A stretch of DNA of 64,000 bases from Streptomyces griseorubiginosus (GTDB lineage: Bacteria > Actinomycetota > Actinomycetes > Streptomycetales > Streptomycetaceae): positions 190,895-254,894 of the forward strand of contig NZ_KQ948736.1 in the NCBI RefSeq assembly GCF_001514195.1. The letters are read 5' to 3'. Numbering within the stretch: the stretch's first letter is position 1; the number at the start of each line of letters is the position of its first letter. Positions 1 to 8,929 of the stretch are shown here, one piece after another. A program made the position numbers and the translations under genes. The notes beneath the pieces are model-generated. The model did no database searches and had not been told where the DNA came from. It was given only the letters and a program-made list of their open reading frames with translations.

Positions 1-324
1 GAACAGGGACCGTCCCAGCCTGCGGAACTCCTCGGCACCCTGGCCGAGCACGGCCGGTGCCCACGCCCGGCCCACCGCGAGCGCCGCCAGCACCAGCAGT
101 TCGGTGCCGAACGCGAGAATGCCCCATTTCTCATGCCAGTTGGCCGCGTCCCGGGCCCCGAAGAACTCGCCGATCCCCGCCACCACGAAGGCGGTGGTCA
201 CCGTGTCGCTGGTGATCACGGTACGGCGGTAGCGCTGCTCCCAGTCGTTCGCCGACTGCCCTGTCGCCCTGTCCGTCAGCTCGTGCGCCGCCGGAAAGGG
301 TCTGGCTATCCCCCCATCCGGCAC
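1..324 (-). CDS. Exopolysaccharide polyprenyl glycosylphosphotransferase, N-terminal part only
   Basis: Only the first 108 codons are in the window; the gene runs off the left edge. The start is taken as GTG at 324, preceded 5-6 nt upstream by a G-rich Shine-Dalgarno stretch; an ATG further upstream is in another frame and stops quickly. The visible peptide has a variable N-terminus, then WEQRYRRTVITSD, a hydrophobic segment (TAFVVAGIGEFFGA) and a second one (GILAFGTELLVLAALAVG). This looks like the N-terminal membrane part of WbaP-type enzymes that transfer a sugar phosphate to undecaprenyl phosphate and start polysaccharide chains. The catalytic C-terminal domain is not visible, so the family assignment rests on resemblance of the N-terminal region. 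A second, short initiating transferase lies at 58724-59413. Confidence 0.6.
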   Translation of the reverse strand, partial: MPDGGIARPFPAAHELTDRATGQSANDWEQRYRRTVITSDTVTTAFVVAGIGEFFGARDAANWHEKWGILAFGTELLVLAALAVGRAWAPAVLGQGAEEFRRLGRSLF

Positions 325-723
325 GGAAGCCCCCCGGTCCCCAGTGGTACGACCTGATTGCCAGACATCGTTCCTACCCCCCTCCGGGAGGCCCCCGCCT
401 CCCGCACCGTTCCTCGCAGGCCCCCGCCCCACGCCGCGCTGTACTTCTCCCGGGGGGCGCACGACCCCCCGTATGACATGCCTAGGTCAACACTGAGTAA
501 AGAACTCACCCAGAAAGAAAGCTGACTTGCACGTTCCGCCAGACTTTTGAGTTGTTCCGGAACCCACTGAAACCTCGGATGCTCCCCGCACCCGAAGCCC
601 CCCTCGGGTTCCAAGAACCAACCACCCCGCGCCCGACGCCGAGACGTTTCTGCTCCGCGTCCGCAGCGTCAGACCAATAGATCACTATTTGTCGCCCCGT
701 GTCCCACCATGGGCAGCAAGGTC
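325..723 (-). promoter_or_regulatory. Long 5' leader of the sugar transferase gene
   Basis: About 390 nt without a credible gene lie between the promoter at 724-751 and the GTG start at 324. The stretch is less GC-rich than its neighbours around 480-560 and carries several short inverted repeats, for example GAGTTCTTTACTC near 495-510 on the minus strand. I cannot assign it to a known riboswitch class. Short open frames exist, but none has a ribosome binding site with convincing codon use. Confidence 0.4.
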
Positions 724-751
724 AATCTAGACCATCAAGACCCGTCTGCAA
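724..751 (-). promoter_or_regulatory. Sigma-70 type promoter upstream of the sugar transferase
   Basis: On the minus strand TTGCAG (746-751) is followed after 16 nt by TAGATT (724-729). Both hexamers are close to the HrdB consensus. The direction fits the sugar transferase starting at 324. Confidence 0.5.
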
Positions 752-1072
752 GGGGGCATGTGTGGAATATGTGCTTACGATTTGGAGATGAGTCAGTCGA
801 GTCGTCACCGCTGCACACGCTTCGGTCACCATTGCGACCCTCGTGACCTGCGAAGACGGCAGTCTCCGGTTGCAGGACGGTATCCCGCGGAGTGGCTTCC
901 GGGCCATGCGGCCGATCCGGACACCGCTCACCGAAGGCCGAAAACGACTCATACGCAACGAGCGTGCTGTCATCGGCGTTCGGAGCGCGATCGTCGAAGT
1001 TCACAAGCGGACGTCGAACCGACACTTCCTGACCGGAGCGCGGAACCCGCCCTCGCGCCCCTTGCGGGTCCG

Positions 1073-1099
1073 GGCGGCGCCCCCGCGCAGGGCGCCGCC
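1073..1099 (-). terminator. Hairpin downstream of the ABC transporter
   Basis: A perfect 10-bp inverted repeat, GGCGGCGCCC and GGGCGCCGCC, is separated by 7 nt. It lies about 35 nt beyond the stop codon of the ABC transporter. No U-tract follows, as is usual in Streptomyces. Confidence 0.55.
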
Positions 1100-1133
1100 G
1101 GTCAGCTGTCCTCCTTGCCCGCGCTCGCACCGT

Positions 1134-2948
1134 TCAGCGCAACTCGGCCTCCACCGGCCTGTCTTCGAGGAAGCCCCCCGACTGGTGGCGCCACAGCTTC
1201 GCGTACGGCCCGTCCAGGGAGAGCAGTTCCTGGTGACTGCCCTGCTCCACGATCCGCCCGCGGTCGAGGACGACGAGCTGGTCCATGCCCGCGACCGTGC
1301 TCAGCCTGTGGGCCACCACCAGGGCCGTCCGCCCCTCCATGAGCCGCCACAGCGCCTCCTGGACCAGGATCTCGCTCTCCGAGTCCAGCGCGCTGGTCGC
1401 CTCGTCGAGGAGCAGGATCGGCGCGTCCCGCAGGATCGCCCGGGCGAGGGCGACGCGCTGGCGCTGGCCGCCGGACAGTTTGACGCCCCGCTCCCCCACG
1501 AGCGTGTCGAAGCCGTCCGGCAGCGCGTCGGCGAACTCCGTGACGTGGGCCGCCTCGGCCGCCCGGCGGATCTCGGCCTCGGTGGCCTCCGGCCGGGCGA
1601 AGGCGATGTTGTCGCGCAGGGTGCGGTGGAACATGGCCGGATCCTGCGGGACGTAGGCCATCAGGGAGCGCAGGTCGGTCTGACGCAGCCGGCTGATGTC
1701 CTGGCCGCCGATCAGGATCCGGCCGCCCTCGATGTCCTGCATCCGCAGCAGCAGCCGGGTGAGCGTGGTCTTGCCGCCGCCGGAGCGTCCGACGAGGCCG
1801 ACCTTGGTCCCGCCGGGCACGACGAGATCGAGCCCCTCGAAGAGCCGCTCCGCTCCCGCGTGGCTGAAGTGCACCCCCTCGAAGCGGACGTCGGCCGCCC
1901 CGGGCACCAGCGGCTCGGGCGACGGCGGGTCGAGCACGGTCGGCGGGGTCATCAGCAGCTCGGTGAACTGCGCGGCCTCCGTCATCGAGCTCTCCAGCCG
2001 ACGGTAGATCTGGTTGAACTCGAACATGATCCGGGTGGCGTTGGAGTAGTAGGTGAAGGCGACCACCACCGCCTCCACGCCGTGCTCGCCCCCGCCCAGG
2101 GTCACCGCGAGCAGCAGACCCAGCGCGTTGGTCAGCACCGACATCGGGGCGACAAAGGTGTCGATGCGCAGGTTGCCGAAGTCCCACGACCTGAGCATGA
2201 GCCGTCGCGAGGTCGCGACCCGCGACCGGTGCTCGGCGGCCTCCCGCTCCTCGGCGCCGAACGCCCGGACGGTGTCCATGTTCATCAGGCTGTCGGCGAC
2301 GTGCCCGGAGACCCGGGCGACCGCCGCCTCGCGTTCGGCGACCAGTTCCTGGCGCCGCCGGATCAGGGGTGCCGCGACCAGCGCCGTCACCACGATCATC
2401 GTCAACAGCCCCACGACGAGCAGCGGTTCGTAGCGCCACAGCACCACCGAGCCGAACAGCAGCGGCACGACGCTGCCCACGACCTGGAAGCACAGGGTGT
2501 CAACGAAGGGCTCGAAGCGGGTGGCGAAGCTCAGGACGCGCTTGGTGAGCGACCCGGCGAAGTTGTCGTGGAAGAACGCGGCGTCCTTGGCGAACAGTTC
2601 GTCCATCCCGATGATGTACAGGTGCTCGATGCCCAGGGCGTCGAGACGGTTCATGCAGTGCAGGGCGACCCGCCACATCGCCTCGGCGATCAGCAGGACA
2701 CCGGCGAACCCCAGGACGTACGGCAGGGCCGTCGTGATGGTGAGTTCAGCGCCGCCGGCGATGTCTCCGGCCAGCTTGGCCACGACCAGCGGGGCGAGGT
2801 AGTTGAGGCCGATGTTGCCCAGTCCGAACATCAGCATGGCGGGAGCCGTCAGCCGGCGCAGGCGGGCCAACTCCCGTCCGTAGTAACGAAGTGCGAGGAG
2901 CACCGCGCCCCTGCGCGGTGCCATTTTCTCCAGCTCAGGCGTCTGCAT
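1134..2948 (-). CDS. ABC transporter, fused permease and ATPase (exporter type)
   Basis: A 604-residue half transporter with an N-terminal membrane domain of about six helices (roughly residues 30-330) and a C-terminal ATPase. The ATPase shows Walker A GRSGGGKTT, signature LSGGQRQRVALARA, Walker B ILLLDEATSALD and the switch histidine in VVAHRLSTV. All key residues are present, so it should function as a homodimeric or heterodimeric exporter in the plasma membrane; the substrate cannot be read. The ATG at 2948 (MQTPELEKM) was chosen because an AGGG-containing site lies just upstream and the longer frame up to 3074 covers the promoter region of the divergent gene. It stands alone and diverges from the GH59 gene. 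Confidence 0.85.
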   Translation of the reverse strand: MQTPELEKMAPRRGAVLLALRYYGRELARLRRLTAPAMLMFGLGNIGLNYLAPLVVAKLAGDIAGGAELTITTALPYVLGFAGVLLIAEAMWRVALHCMNRLDALGIEHLYIIGMDELFAKDAAFFHDNFAGSLTKRVLSFATRFEPFVDTLCFQVVGSVVPLLFGSVVLWRYEPLLVVGLLTMIVVTALVAAPLIRRRQELVAEREAAVARVSGHVADSLMNMDTVRAFGAEEREAAEHRSRVATSRRLMLRSWDFGNLRIDTFVAPMSVLTNALGLLLAVTLGGGEHGVEAVVVAFTYYSNATRIMFEFNQIYRRLESSMTEAAQFTELLMTPPTVLDPPSPEPLVPGAADVRFEGVHFSHAGAERLFEGLDLVVPGGTKVGLVGRSGGGKTTLTRLLLRMQDIEGGRILIGGQDISRLRQTDLRSLMAYVPQDPAMFHRTLRDNIAFARPEATEAEIRRAAEAAHVTEFADALPDGFDTLVGERGVKLSGGQRQRVALARAILRDAPILLLDEATSALDSESEILVQEALWRLMEGRTALVVAHRLSTVAGMDQLVVLDRGRIVEQGSHQELLSLDGPYAKLWRHQSGGFLEDRPVEAELR

Positions 2949-3079
2949 CCTAACCCTGTGTGTTTGGGAAGTGACGGTACGAGTTGGGAAGTGTCCCGTG
3001 GCAGCCGTCTCGCGGTCCACGCGTTTTACGCCGGGAAAGGGCCCGAGGGATTCGGCAACTCGCAAGTGACGCAAGGGGA

Positions 3080-3109
3080 TTGACCCAGAAAGCGCTTGCC
3101 ACCTACGGT
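3080..3109 (+). promoter_or_regulatory. Promoter of the GH59 gene with embedded LacI-type operator
   Basis: TTGACC (3080-3085) and TACGGT (3104-3109) are separated by 18 nt. The spacer contains AAGCGCTT (3090-3097), the CG-centred palindromic core bound by many LacI-family sugar repressors. The -10 box ends 8 nt before the ATG at 3117, so transcription probably starts at or next to the start codon, giving a leaderless mRNA. Confidence 0.6.
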
Positions 3110-3116
3110 CCCCCGA

Positions 3117-6080
3117 ATGGGTATGAAGCGAGGATTCGGCGGGGCGTCACTCGCCGCGGCGACCACCATGGCACTTGCGGCAGGGCTGACCGCGGCAGCA
3201 CCCGCGGCCCACTCCGCGGACGATCCCGTGCAGGTCGTGGTCGACGGGCACGACATACGCGCCGACAACGTCAACGGCCTCACCTACAAGGGCCTCGGCC
3301 TGCTCAGCTGCAACAGCACGAGCAATCTGCTGATGGACTACAAGGCCGAGCACCCGAAGCGGTACTGGCAGCTGGTCCGGGTGCTGTTCGGCGGGCGGAA
3401 CCCGCTGATCAACCATGTGAAGATCGAGATGGGCTCGGACACCAACACCTCGACCGGTTCCGACCCGGCGACCATGCGCACGGCGGACGAGCTCGCCGAC
3501 GCGTCCCGCTCCCCCGGCTTCCAGCTGGCCGCCGACGCCAGGACGGTGAACCCGGGCCTGAAGGTCTCGATCCTGCGCTGGGTCATGCCCCAGTGGGTCC
3601 AGACCGAGTGGAACAAGGGCACCGGCACCGACGAGATGTACAAGTGGTACAAGGAGACGATCCTCGACGCGTACGAGAAGTACGGGTACATGGTCGACTA
3701 CGTCGATCCGGACACCAACGAGACCACGAAGCCGGACGTCTCCTTCGTCAAGTGGTACAAGAACGCGCTGACGAACGACACCGACTTCGCCGACCCGCGC
3801 TACGGCTTGACGCCCCGTCAGCAGCAGGCTGCCGCGAAGGCGTACCACGGCATCAAGATCGTCGCCTCGGACGAGAACACCACGAAGAACATCGGCCCGG
3901 CGCTGCTCACGGACACCGAACTCTTCGGCGCGGTCGACGCGGTGGGCTACCACTACACCACCGAGGACCGGCTCGACGGCACGCCGGACAGCCCCACCTA
4001 CCGGCCGTACACGAAGCTCGCGACCGGTGAGAACACCTACGGGCAGGACAAGGAGGTCTGGTACAGCGAGGGCGTCGGCTCCTTCGGCTGGACGGACTTC
4101 CGGGTGCACAACACCGAGGGCCCGGGCGGCGCGAGCACCGGGATCGGCGGCGTGCAGAGCGCGCTGGACGTCGCCAACCGCTCGGTGAAGAGCTACGCCA
4201 ACTCCAAGCGGACCCACTACATCTTCCAGCCGGCGATCGGCGCCTTCTACGAGGGCGCCCAGTACAGCCACAAGGAGCTGGTCAGCGCCCGCGACCCGTG
4301 GTCGGGGAACATCCACTACGACGCCGCCCTGTACGTGATGCAGCACTTCACCCAGTTCGCGAGGACAGGGTGGGAGAACTCCACCAACACGGCCGGCATC
4401 TGGCGCACGGTGCCCGAGGCTAGCTACAGCGGCGTGAGCGGCACCGAGAACGTCGACGGTTCCAACGGCGCGCCCAGCTACCTGACGCTCGCCGACCCGA
4501 AGAAGCGGGACTTCTCGACGATCGCCGTCAACGACAGCGACCGGACGAGGACTTACCGCATCAAGGCCGAGAACATGGACCTGGGCGACGATCCGGCCAT
4601 GGAGGTCTGGGAGACCCGCGCGGCCGACCCCGGCCAGGCCTACGACGCCGACTTCAAGCACCTGGCCGCCCAGCTCCGCCCCGACGACGAGGGGTACTAC
4701 ACCTACACCGTGAAGCCGCGCTCGATCGTCACCTTCACCACGCTCGACCGCAGCCACGACAAGGCGACACGGCAACGTCTCCCGGAGTCCGGGGCCCGCA
4801 CCGTGCTCGACACCGACGCGACCGGCAAACGGCACGACACCCGCGACGGCGTGCTGTACGCCGACGACTTCGGGTACGAGGAGGAGGGCCCGGTCCGGGT
4901 CGGCTCGGACGACGGCCGGCGCACGGTGTCCCGGCCGTACCTCGCCTCCCGGGGCAACCAGCCGCGCTACCTGGTCGACCAGACGGGTGCGTGGGAGGTC
5001 GGGAAGGAAGCGGACGGCGACAACGTCCTGTACCAGTACCTGGACCAGTCCATGAAGGACACCGGCGCCTGGAACCGGAACACCCCCAACACCACGGTCG
5101 GTGACTTCCGTTGGGAGAACTACAGAGCATCGGTCGACGTCTCCTTCCCCGATCCGCAAGGCGGCCTCGCCACCTTGGGCGTACGGCAGCAGAAGGGCAT
5201 GGCGGCGACCGACGCCGCGTACGGCGTCGGGATCGGACCGGCCGGGAACTGGACCTTCTACCGCTACGGCACGGCGATCCGCACCGGGACGGTCGCCCCG
5301 GCCGACGGCTACCGCCTCGCCGTCGAGGCGAAGGGCGCGCGGGTCACCGTCTCCGTCGACGGCCGGGCCGTGGCCGAGTACCAGGACCCGACGCCGGTGA
5401 CCGGGGGCCGCGTCAAGCTGGGCTCCGACTTCCACAAGGTCGGCTTCGACAACCTGAAGGTGGAGAAGGTCGCCGGCTGGACGCCGTACGCCACCGCGCT
5501 GACCGACAACATGGACGGCTCGGTCGTCTACGACGGCACGTGGAGCCGGAACGCCTCCCTCGGGGACGCGATGAACTGGTACCGGTCGACATCGACCGGC
5601 GCCGGCGCCGGGGCGTCCGTGACCGTCCCGTTCACCGGCACGGGCCTCGACGTCATCGGCGGCAACGACGGCAGTGCCGTCCTCGACGTCACCGTGGACG
5701 GCCGGCCGCTCGCCCGGAGCGCGCGGACGGTCGCCACCGACAAGCGCCAGGCGACCTACCGGCTCAGGGGCCTGCCGGAGGGCCGGCACACGGCGACGCT
5801 CACCCTGCGGTCCGGGAAGATCGTCCTCGACGCCTTCACCGCGCTCTCCGGCGACGTGGACGGCCCGGTCGACACCACGCCGCTGCGCACCGCCCTGGAC
5901 GCGGTGGGGTCCCCGGACCGGTCCGACTGGACGGCGGACTCCTGGGCCGTGTTCAGCGCCACCCGCTCGGCGGCCAGGGCCGCCGTGGACGGGCAGCGGG
6001 GCCTCGACGTCATCGGCGTCGACCAGCTCGCGAGCCGGCTGACGGCGGCGCGGGACGGGCTGGTGCGGAAGGAAGCCTGA
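3117..6080 (+). CDS. Secreted glycoside hydrolase family 59 (galactocerebrosidase-like)
   Basis: A 987-residue exported enzyme. Residues 1-34 form a signal peptide (Arg/Lys, hydrophobic core, AHSA cleavage region). The catalytic barrel follows with GH59-like features: YKGLGLLSCNSTSNLLMDY near 57-75, HVKIEMGSD near 100-108 and VMPQWVQ near 156-162. By comparison with mammalian galactosylceramidase, E202 (in TNET) is the likely acid/base and E318 (in WYSEG) the likely nucleophile. Beyond about residue 650 come lamin-G/jelly-roll-like segments, a second beta-rich module near 805-920, and a helical FIVAR-like tail near 925-985. Expected activity is release of beta-galactose from extracellular glycans. 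A LacI-type operator lies in its promoter but no LacI gene is adjacent, so the regulator acts in trans. Start at ATG 3117; ATG 3123 is also possible. Confidence 0.8.
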   Translation: MGMKRGFGGASLAAATTMALAAGLTAAAPAAHSADDPVQVVVDGHDIRADNVNGLTYKGLGLLSCNSTSNLLMDYKAEHPKRYWQLVRVLFGGRNPLINHVKIEMGSDTNTSTGSDPATMRTADELADASRSPGFQLAADARTVNPGLKVSILRWVMPQWVQTEWNKGTGTDEMYKWYKETILDAYEKYGYMVDYVDPDTNETTKPDVSFVKWYKNALTNDTDFADPRYGLTPRQQQAAAKAYHGIKIVASDENTTKNIGPALLTDTELFGAVDAVGYHYTTEDRLDGTPDSPTYRPYTKLATGENTYGQDKEVWYSEGVGSFGWTDFRVHNTEGPGGASTGIGGVQSALDVANRSVKSYANSKRTHYIFQPAIGAFYEGAQYSHKELVSARDPWSGNIHYDAALYVMQHFTQFARTGWENSTNTAGIWRTVPEASYSGVSGTENVDGSNGAPSYLTLADPKKRDFSTIAVNDSDRTRTYRIKAENMDLGDDPAMEVWETRAADPGQAYDADFKHLAAQLRPDDEGYYTYTVKPRSIVTFTTLDRSHDKATRQRLPESGARTVLDTDATGKRHDTRDGVLYADDFGYEEEGPVRVGSDDGRRTVSRPYLASRGNQPRYLVDQTGAWEVGKEADGDNVLYQYLDQSMKDTGAWNRNTPNTTVGDFRWENYRASVDVSFPDPQGGLATLGVRQQKGMAATDAAYGVGIGPAGNWTFYRYGTAIRTGTVAPADGYRLAVEAKGARVTVSVDGRAVAEYQDPTPVTGGRVKLGSDFHKVGFDNLKVEKVAGWTPYATALTDNMDGSVVYDGTWSRNASLGDAMNWYRSTSTGAGAGASVTVPFTGTGLDVIGGNDGSAVLDVTVDGRPLARSARTVATDKRQATYRLRGLPEGRHTATLTLRSGKIVLDAFTALSGDVDGPVDTTPLRTALDAVGSPDRSDWTADSWAVFSATRSAARAAVDGQRGLDVIGVDQLASRLTAARDGLVRKEA

Positions 6081-6140
6081 CCGAGGCGGGAGCTCTGTGG
6101 AGGAGCGTCCTTCCCGGCCCCGAGCTCCCCCGCCCCCTCG
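6081..6140 (+). terminator. Probable terminator of the GH59 gene
   Basis: Directly after the stop codon CCGAGGCGGGAGCTC can pair imperfectly with the stretch at 6121-6140 (GAGCTC then CCCGCC and CTCGG). The rest of the gap up to 6251 shows only the ribosome binding site of the next gene. Confidence 0.45.
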
Positions 6141-6251
6141 GTCACCCTCGCGGGGTGAAGTCGTGCGGGCGGGGCCGGCCGGATCCTTGAAGGGCACAGC
6201 GTTCCGCGCCCGAGGACCAGTCGAGGGCCGTGACGAGGTCGGGAAGGGCGG

Positions 6252-8042
6252 ATGGACGGCCAGCAGTCGCAGGGACGGTCCACGACCACCGGTCACGACG
6301 GCCGGGGGCCGTGGGGACTGCTGCGAGCCGTGCCGGGGGTCCAGGCGCTCACGGGCTACCAGCGCGAGTGGCTGGCCAAGGACGTGGTGGCCGGGATCGC
6401 CCTCACCACCCTGCTCGTCCCGCAGGGCATGGCGTACGCGGAGCTCGCGGGGCTGCCGCCCATCACCGGCCTCTACACCACGATCCTGTGCCTCCTCGGC
6501 TACGCGGTGTGCGGCCCGTCCCGGATCCTGGTCCTCGGTCCCGACTCCTCGCTCGGCCCGATGATCGCCGCCACGGTGCTCCCCCTCGTCGCGTCGGACG
6601 GGGATCCGGAGCGGGCGGTCGCCCTGGCCTCGATGCTCGGGCTCATGGTGGCCGGCATCATGATCCTCGCCTCCGTGGCCCGCCTCGGTTTCATCGCGGA
6701 CCTCATCTCCAAGCCGACGATGATCGGCTACATGAACGGCCTGGCCCTGACCATCCTCATCGGCCAGCTGCCGAAGCTCCTCGGGTTCAAGGTCGACGCG
6801 GACAACCTGCTCGGTGAGTGCGCCGGACTGGTGCGGAAGCTGGCCGAGGGGGCGACGGTGCCCGCGGCGGCGGCCGTGGGCGTCTCGGGGCTGGTCCTGA
6901 TCCTGCTGCTCCAGCGGCTGCTGCCCAAGGTGCCCGCCGTGCTCGTGATGGTCGCCCTCGCGATCGCGGCGGCCTCGCTCCTCGACCTGGACGAGCACGG
7001 CGTGGGGCTGGTCGGCCGGCTGCCGGAGGGCTTCCCGCCGTTCACGCTCCCCCATGTACGGGCCGACGACCTGGTCCCGCTGTTCGGCGGCGCCCTCGGG
7101 ATCGCCGTGGTGTCACTGGCCGACACCATCTCCAACTCGTCGGCGTTCGCGGCCCGTACCGGCCAGGAGGTGCGCGGGAACCAGGAGATGGCGGCGGTCG
7201 GTGCGGCGAACCTGGCGGCCGGGCTCTTCCAGGGCTTCCCCGTCAGCGCGAGCGGCTCCCGTACGGCGGTCGCCGAGCGCACGGGCGCGAAGACCCAGCT
7301 CACCGGCGTGGTCGGCGCGGTCCTGATCGTGCTCATGCTGGTGCTGGTGCCGGGCCTGTTCCGCAACCTCCCGCAGCCCGCGCTGGCCGCCGTGGTCATC
7401 GCCGCGTCCCTGTCGCTGGCCGACATCCCGGGCGCCGTACGGCTGTGGCGGCAGCGCAGGACCGAATTCCTGCTGTGCGTCGCCGCGTTCGTCGGGGTCG
7501 CCCTGCTCGGGGTGCTGCCCGGTATCGCCATCGCGGTCGGCCTCTCGGTCCTCAACGTCTTCCGGCGGGCCTGGTGGCCGTACGACACCGTGCTCGGGCG
7601 GGTGCCGGGCCTGGAGGGGTACCACGACATCCGCTCCTACCCGGGCGCGGACAGGCTGCCGGGACTGGTCATCTACCGGTTCGACGCACCGCTGTTCTTC
7701 GCCAACGCCAAGAGCTTCCGCGACGAGGTGCGACGGCTGGCCGGGGCCGATCCCCGGCCGCGCTGGATCGTCGTCGCCGCGGAGCCCATGACGGACGTGG
7801 ACACCACCGCCGCGGACGTGCTGCACGAACTCGACACCGCGCTCAGCGTCCGGCACGTCCGGCTGGTCTTCGCCGAACTCAAGGACCCGGTACGGCGGAA
7901 GATCGAGCGCTACGGGCTCACCCGCACCATCGATCCCGACCGGTTCTTCCCCACCGTGGAGGCCGCCGTCACCGCCTTCAGCCGCAGCACCGGGGCCGAG
8001 TGGTCCGTCGGCCCCGACACCCGACCGCTCGACAGGAGGTGA
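6252..8042 (+). CDS. SulP family anion transporter with STAS domain
   Basis: A 596-residue membrane protein. The N-terminal SLC26/SulP signature appears as DVVAGIALTTLLVPQGMAYA near residues 38-57, followed by about 10-12 hydrophobic helices to about residue 440. A cytoplasmic STAS domain follows (VIYRFDAPLFFANAKSF near 475-490, then VAAEPMTDVDTTAADVL). Members carry sulfate, bicarbonate or other anions in exchange or with H+/Na+; the substrate is not readable. The ATG at 6252 has GGAAGGG 6 nt upstream. The next gene starts 5 nt after the stop, so the two are cotranscribed. Confidence 0.85.
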   Translation: MDGQQSQGRSTTTGHDGRGPWGLLRAVPGVQALTGYQREWLAKDVVAGIALTTLLVPQGMAYAELAGLPPITGLYTTILCLLGYAVCGPSRILVLGPDSSLGPMIAATVLPLVASDGDPERAVALASMLGLMVAGIMILASVARLGFIADLISKPTMIGYMNGLALTILIGQLPKLLGFKVDADNLLGECAGLVRKLAEGATVPAAAAVGVSGLVLILLLQRLLPKVPAVLVMVALAIAAASLLDLDEHGVGLVGRLPEGFPPFTLPHVRADDLVPLFGGALGIAVVSLADTISNSSAFAARTGQEVRGNQEMAAVGAANLAAGLFQGFPVSASGSRTAVAERTGAKTQLTGVVGAVLIVLMLVLVPGLFRNLPQPALAAVVIAASLSLADIPGAVRLWRQRRTEFLLCVAAFVGVALLGVLPGIAIAVGLSVLNVFRRAWWPYDTVLGRVPGLEGYHDIRSYPGADRLPGLVIYRFDAPLFFANAKSFRDEVRRLAGADPRPRWIVVAAEPMTDVDTTAADVLHELDTALSVRHVRLVFAELKDPVRRKIERYGLTRTIDPDRFFPTVEAAVTAFSRSTGAEWSVGPDTRPLDRR

Positions 8043-8047
8043 GGCGG

Positions 8048-8929
8048 ATGGGCAGCACCGACAGGGGAGCCGCCGCGGAGGCGGCACGGCTGGCCGTGGG
8101 GCTGGTCGATCTCGCCGTACGGGCCGTCGCGGGCACCGCCGAGGACGCGGCACGGGTACGGCGCCGGGGCGCGCCGGCCGTACCGGACGCGGCGTTCGGT
8201 CTCGCGTGGGAACTGCGACGCCGGTCGCGGGCGGTCGTGACGGGGGTCGGCGCCGTGGCCGTGCCCTGCACCCGTGCCGCGGTACGGGTCCTCGTGCCGT
8301 CGTTCGCGGCCGACGCCGTCGGCCGGCGGGTGGCGCGCTGGAGTGCCCTCGGCGCGGCGGAGCGGCTGCGGGCCCGTGCCGAGGCGGAACTGCGCGCCCG
8401 GGCGCTGGTCCGCGCGCTGTCCGCCGCCGTCCTCGACGAGATCGACGTCGACGCCGTGGCCGACCGCCTCGACGTCGACCGCGTCGCCTCCCGACTGGAC
8501 CTGGACGCGGTGCTGGCCCGCGTGGACCTGGACGCCGTACTGGCCCGTCTCGACCTCGACGCGGTGCTCGCGCGCGTCGACCTGGACGCCGTGCTGGCCC
8601 GCGTCGACCTCGACGGCGTGCTCGACCGGGTGGACCTCGATGCCCTGCTCGCCCGCGTCGACCCGGACCCCTTCCTCGCCCGCGTCGACCTCGTGGCGTA
8701 CGCCGAGTCGGTGCTCGACGAACTCGACCTCGGCCGGGTGGTCCGGGACACCGGCGGGAGCATCACCGCGGAGACGCTGGACGCGTTCCGTGAGCAGAAC
8801 GCCCGCGCCGACCGGCTGGTGCAGCGGCTCACGGACCGGCTGCTGCACCGGGCGGGCCCGTCCGGGGCGAACGGATCCGGCACGGGCGGGTTCACCGACG
8901 GGTCGGCCGCACCGGTGGAGACGCCGTGA
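8048..8929 (+). CDS. Protein with 9-residue LDAVLARVD repeats
   Basis: No named family recognised. The 293-residue protein has an Ala/Arg-rich N-terminal half without strong membrane segments. Residues about 132-223 then contain around nine tandem 9-residue units of the type LDAVLARVD, with an Asp at fixed positions, and a polar C-terminus ends it. The ATG lies 5 nt after the SulP stop, and its stop overlaps the start of the RDD gene (GTGA), so it belongs to the transporter operon. The regular Leu/Val/Asp spacing suggests an extended coiled or amphipathic helix, possibly at the membrane surface. Similar repeats occur in other actinobacterial proteins of unknown role next to RDD genes, as far as I recall. 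Confidence 0.75.
   Translation: MGSTDRGAAAEAARLAVGLVDLAVRAVAGTAEDAARVRRRGAPAVPDAAFGLAWELRRRSRAVVTGVGAVAVPCTRAAVRVLVPSFAADAVGRRVARWSALGAAERLRARAEAELRARALVRALSAAVLDEIDVDAVADRLDVDRVASRLDLDAVLARVDLDAVLARLDLDAVLARVDLDAVLARVDLDGVLDRVDLDALLARVDPDPFLARVDLVAYAESVLDELDLGRVVRDTGGSITAETLDAFREQNARADRLVQRLTDRLLHRAGPSGANGSGTGGFTDGSAAPVETP

Noticed and set aside
735-1130. Minus-strand frame of 131 codons beyond the ABC transporter
   Set aside because: No Shine-Dalgarno, mixed codon use, and the same DNA carries the transporter terminator and the sugar transferase promoter.
843-3083. Plus-strand open frame of 746 codons opposite the ABC transporter
   Set aside because: It mirrors the transporter gene; its product is low-complexity (His, Arg, Gln rich) and has no ribosome site or family features.
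3147-7055. Minus-strand open frame of 1302 codons
   Set aside because: It runs antisense through the GH59 and SulP genes. It is an effect of high GC at third codon positions.
8441-8716. Possible CRISPR array
   Set aside because: The 27-bp units are contiguous without spacers and stay in frame within a protein gene. The same applies to the 24-bp and 36-bp repeats at 56822 and 59440.
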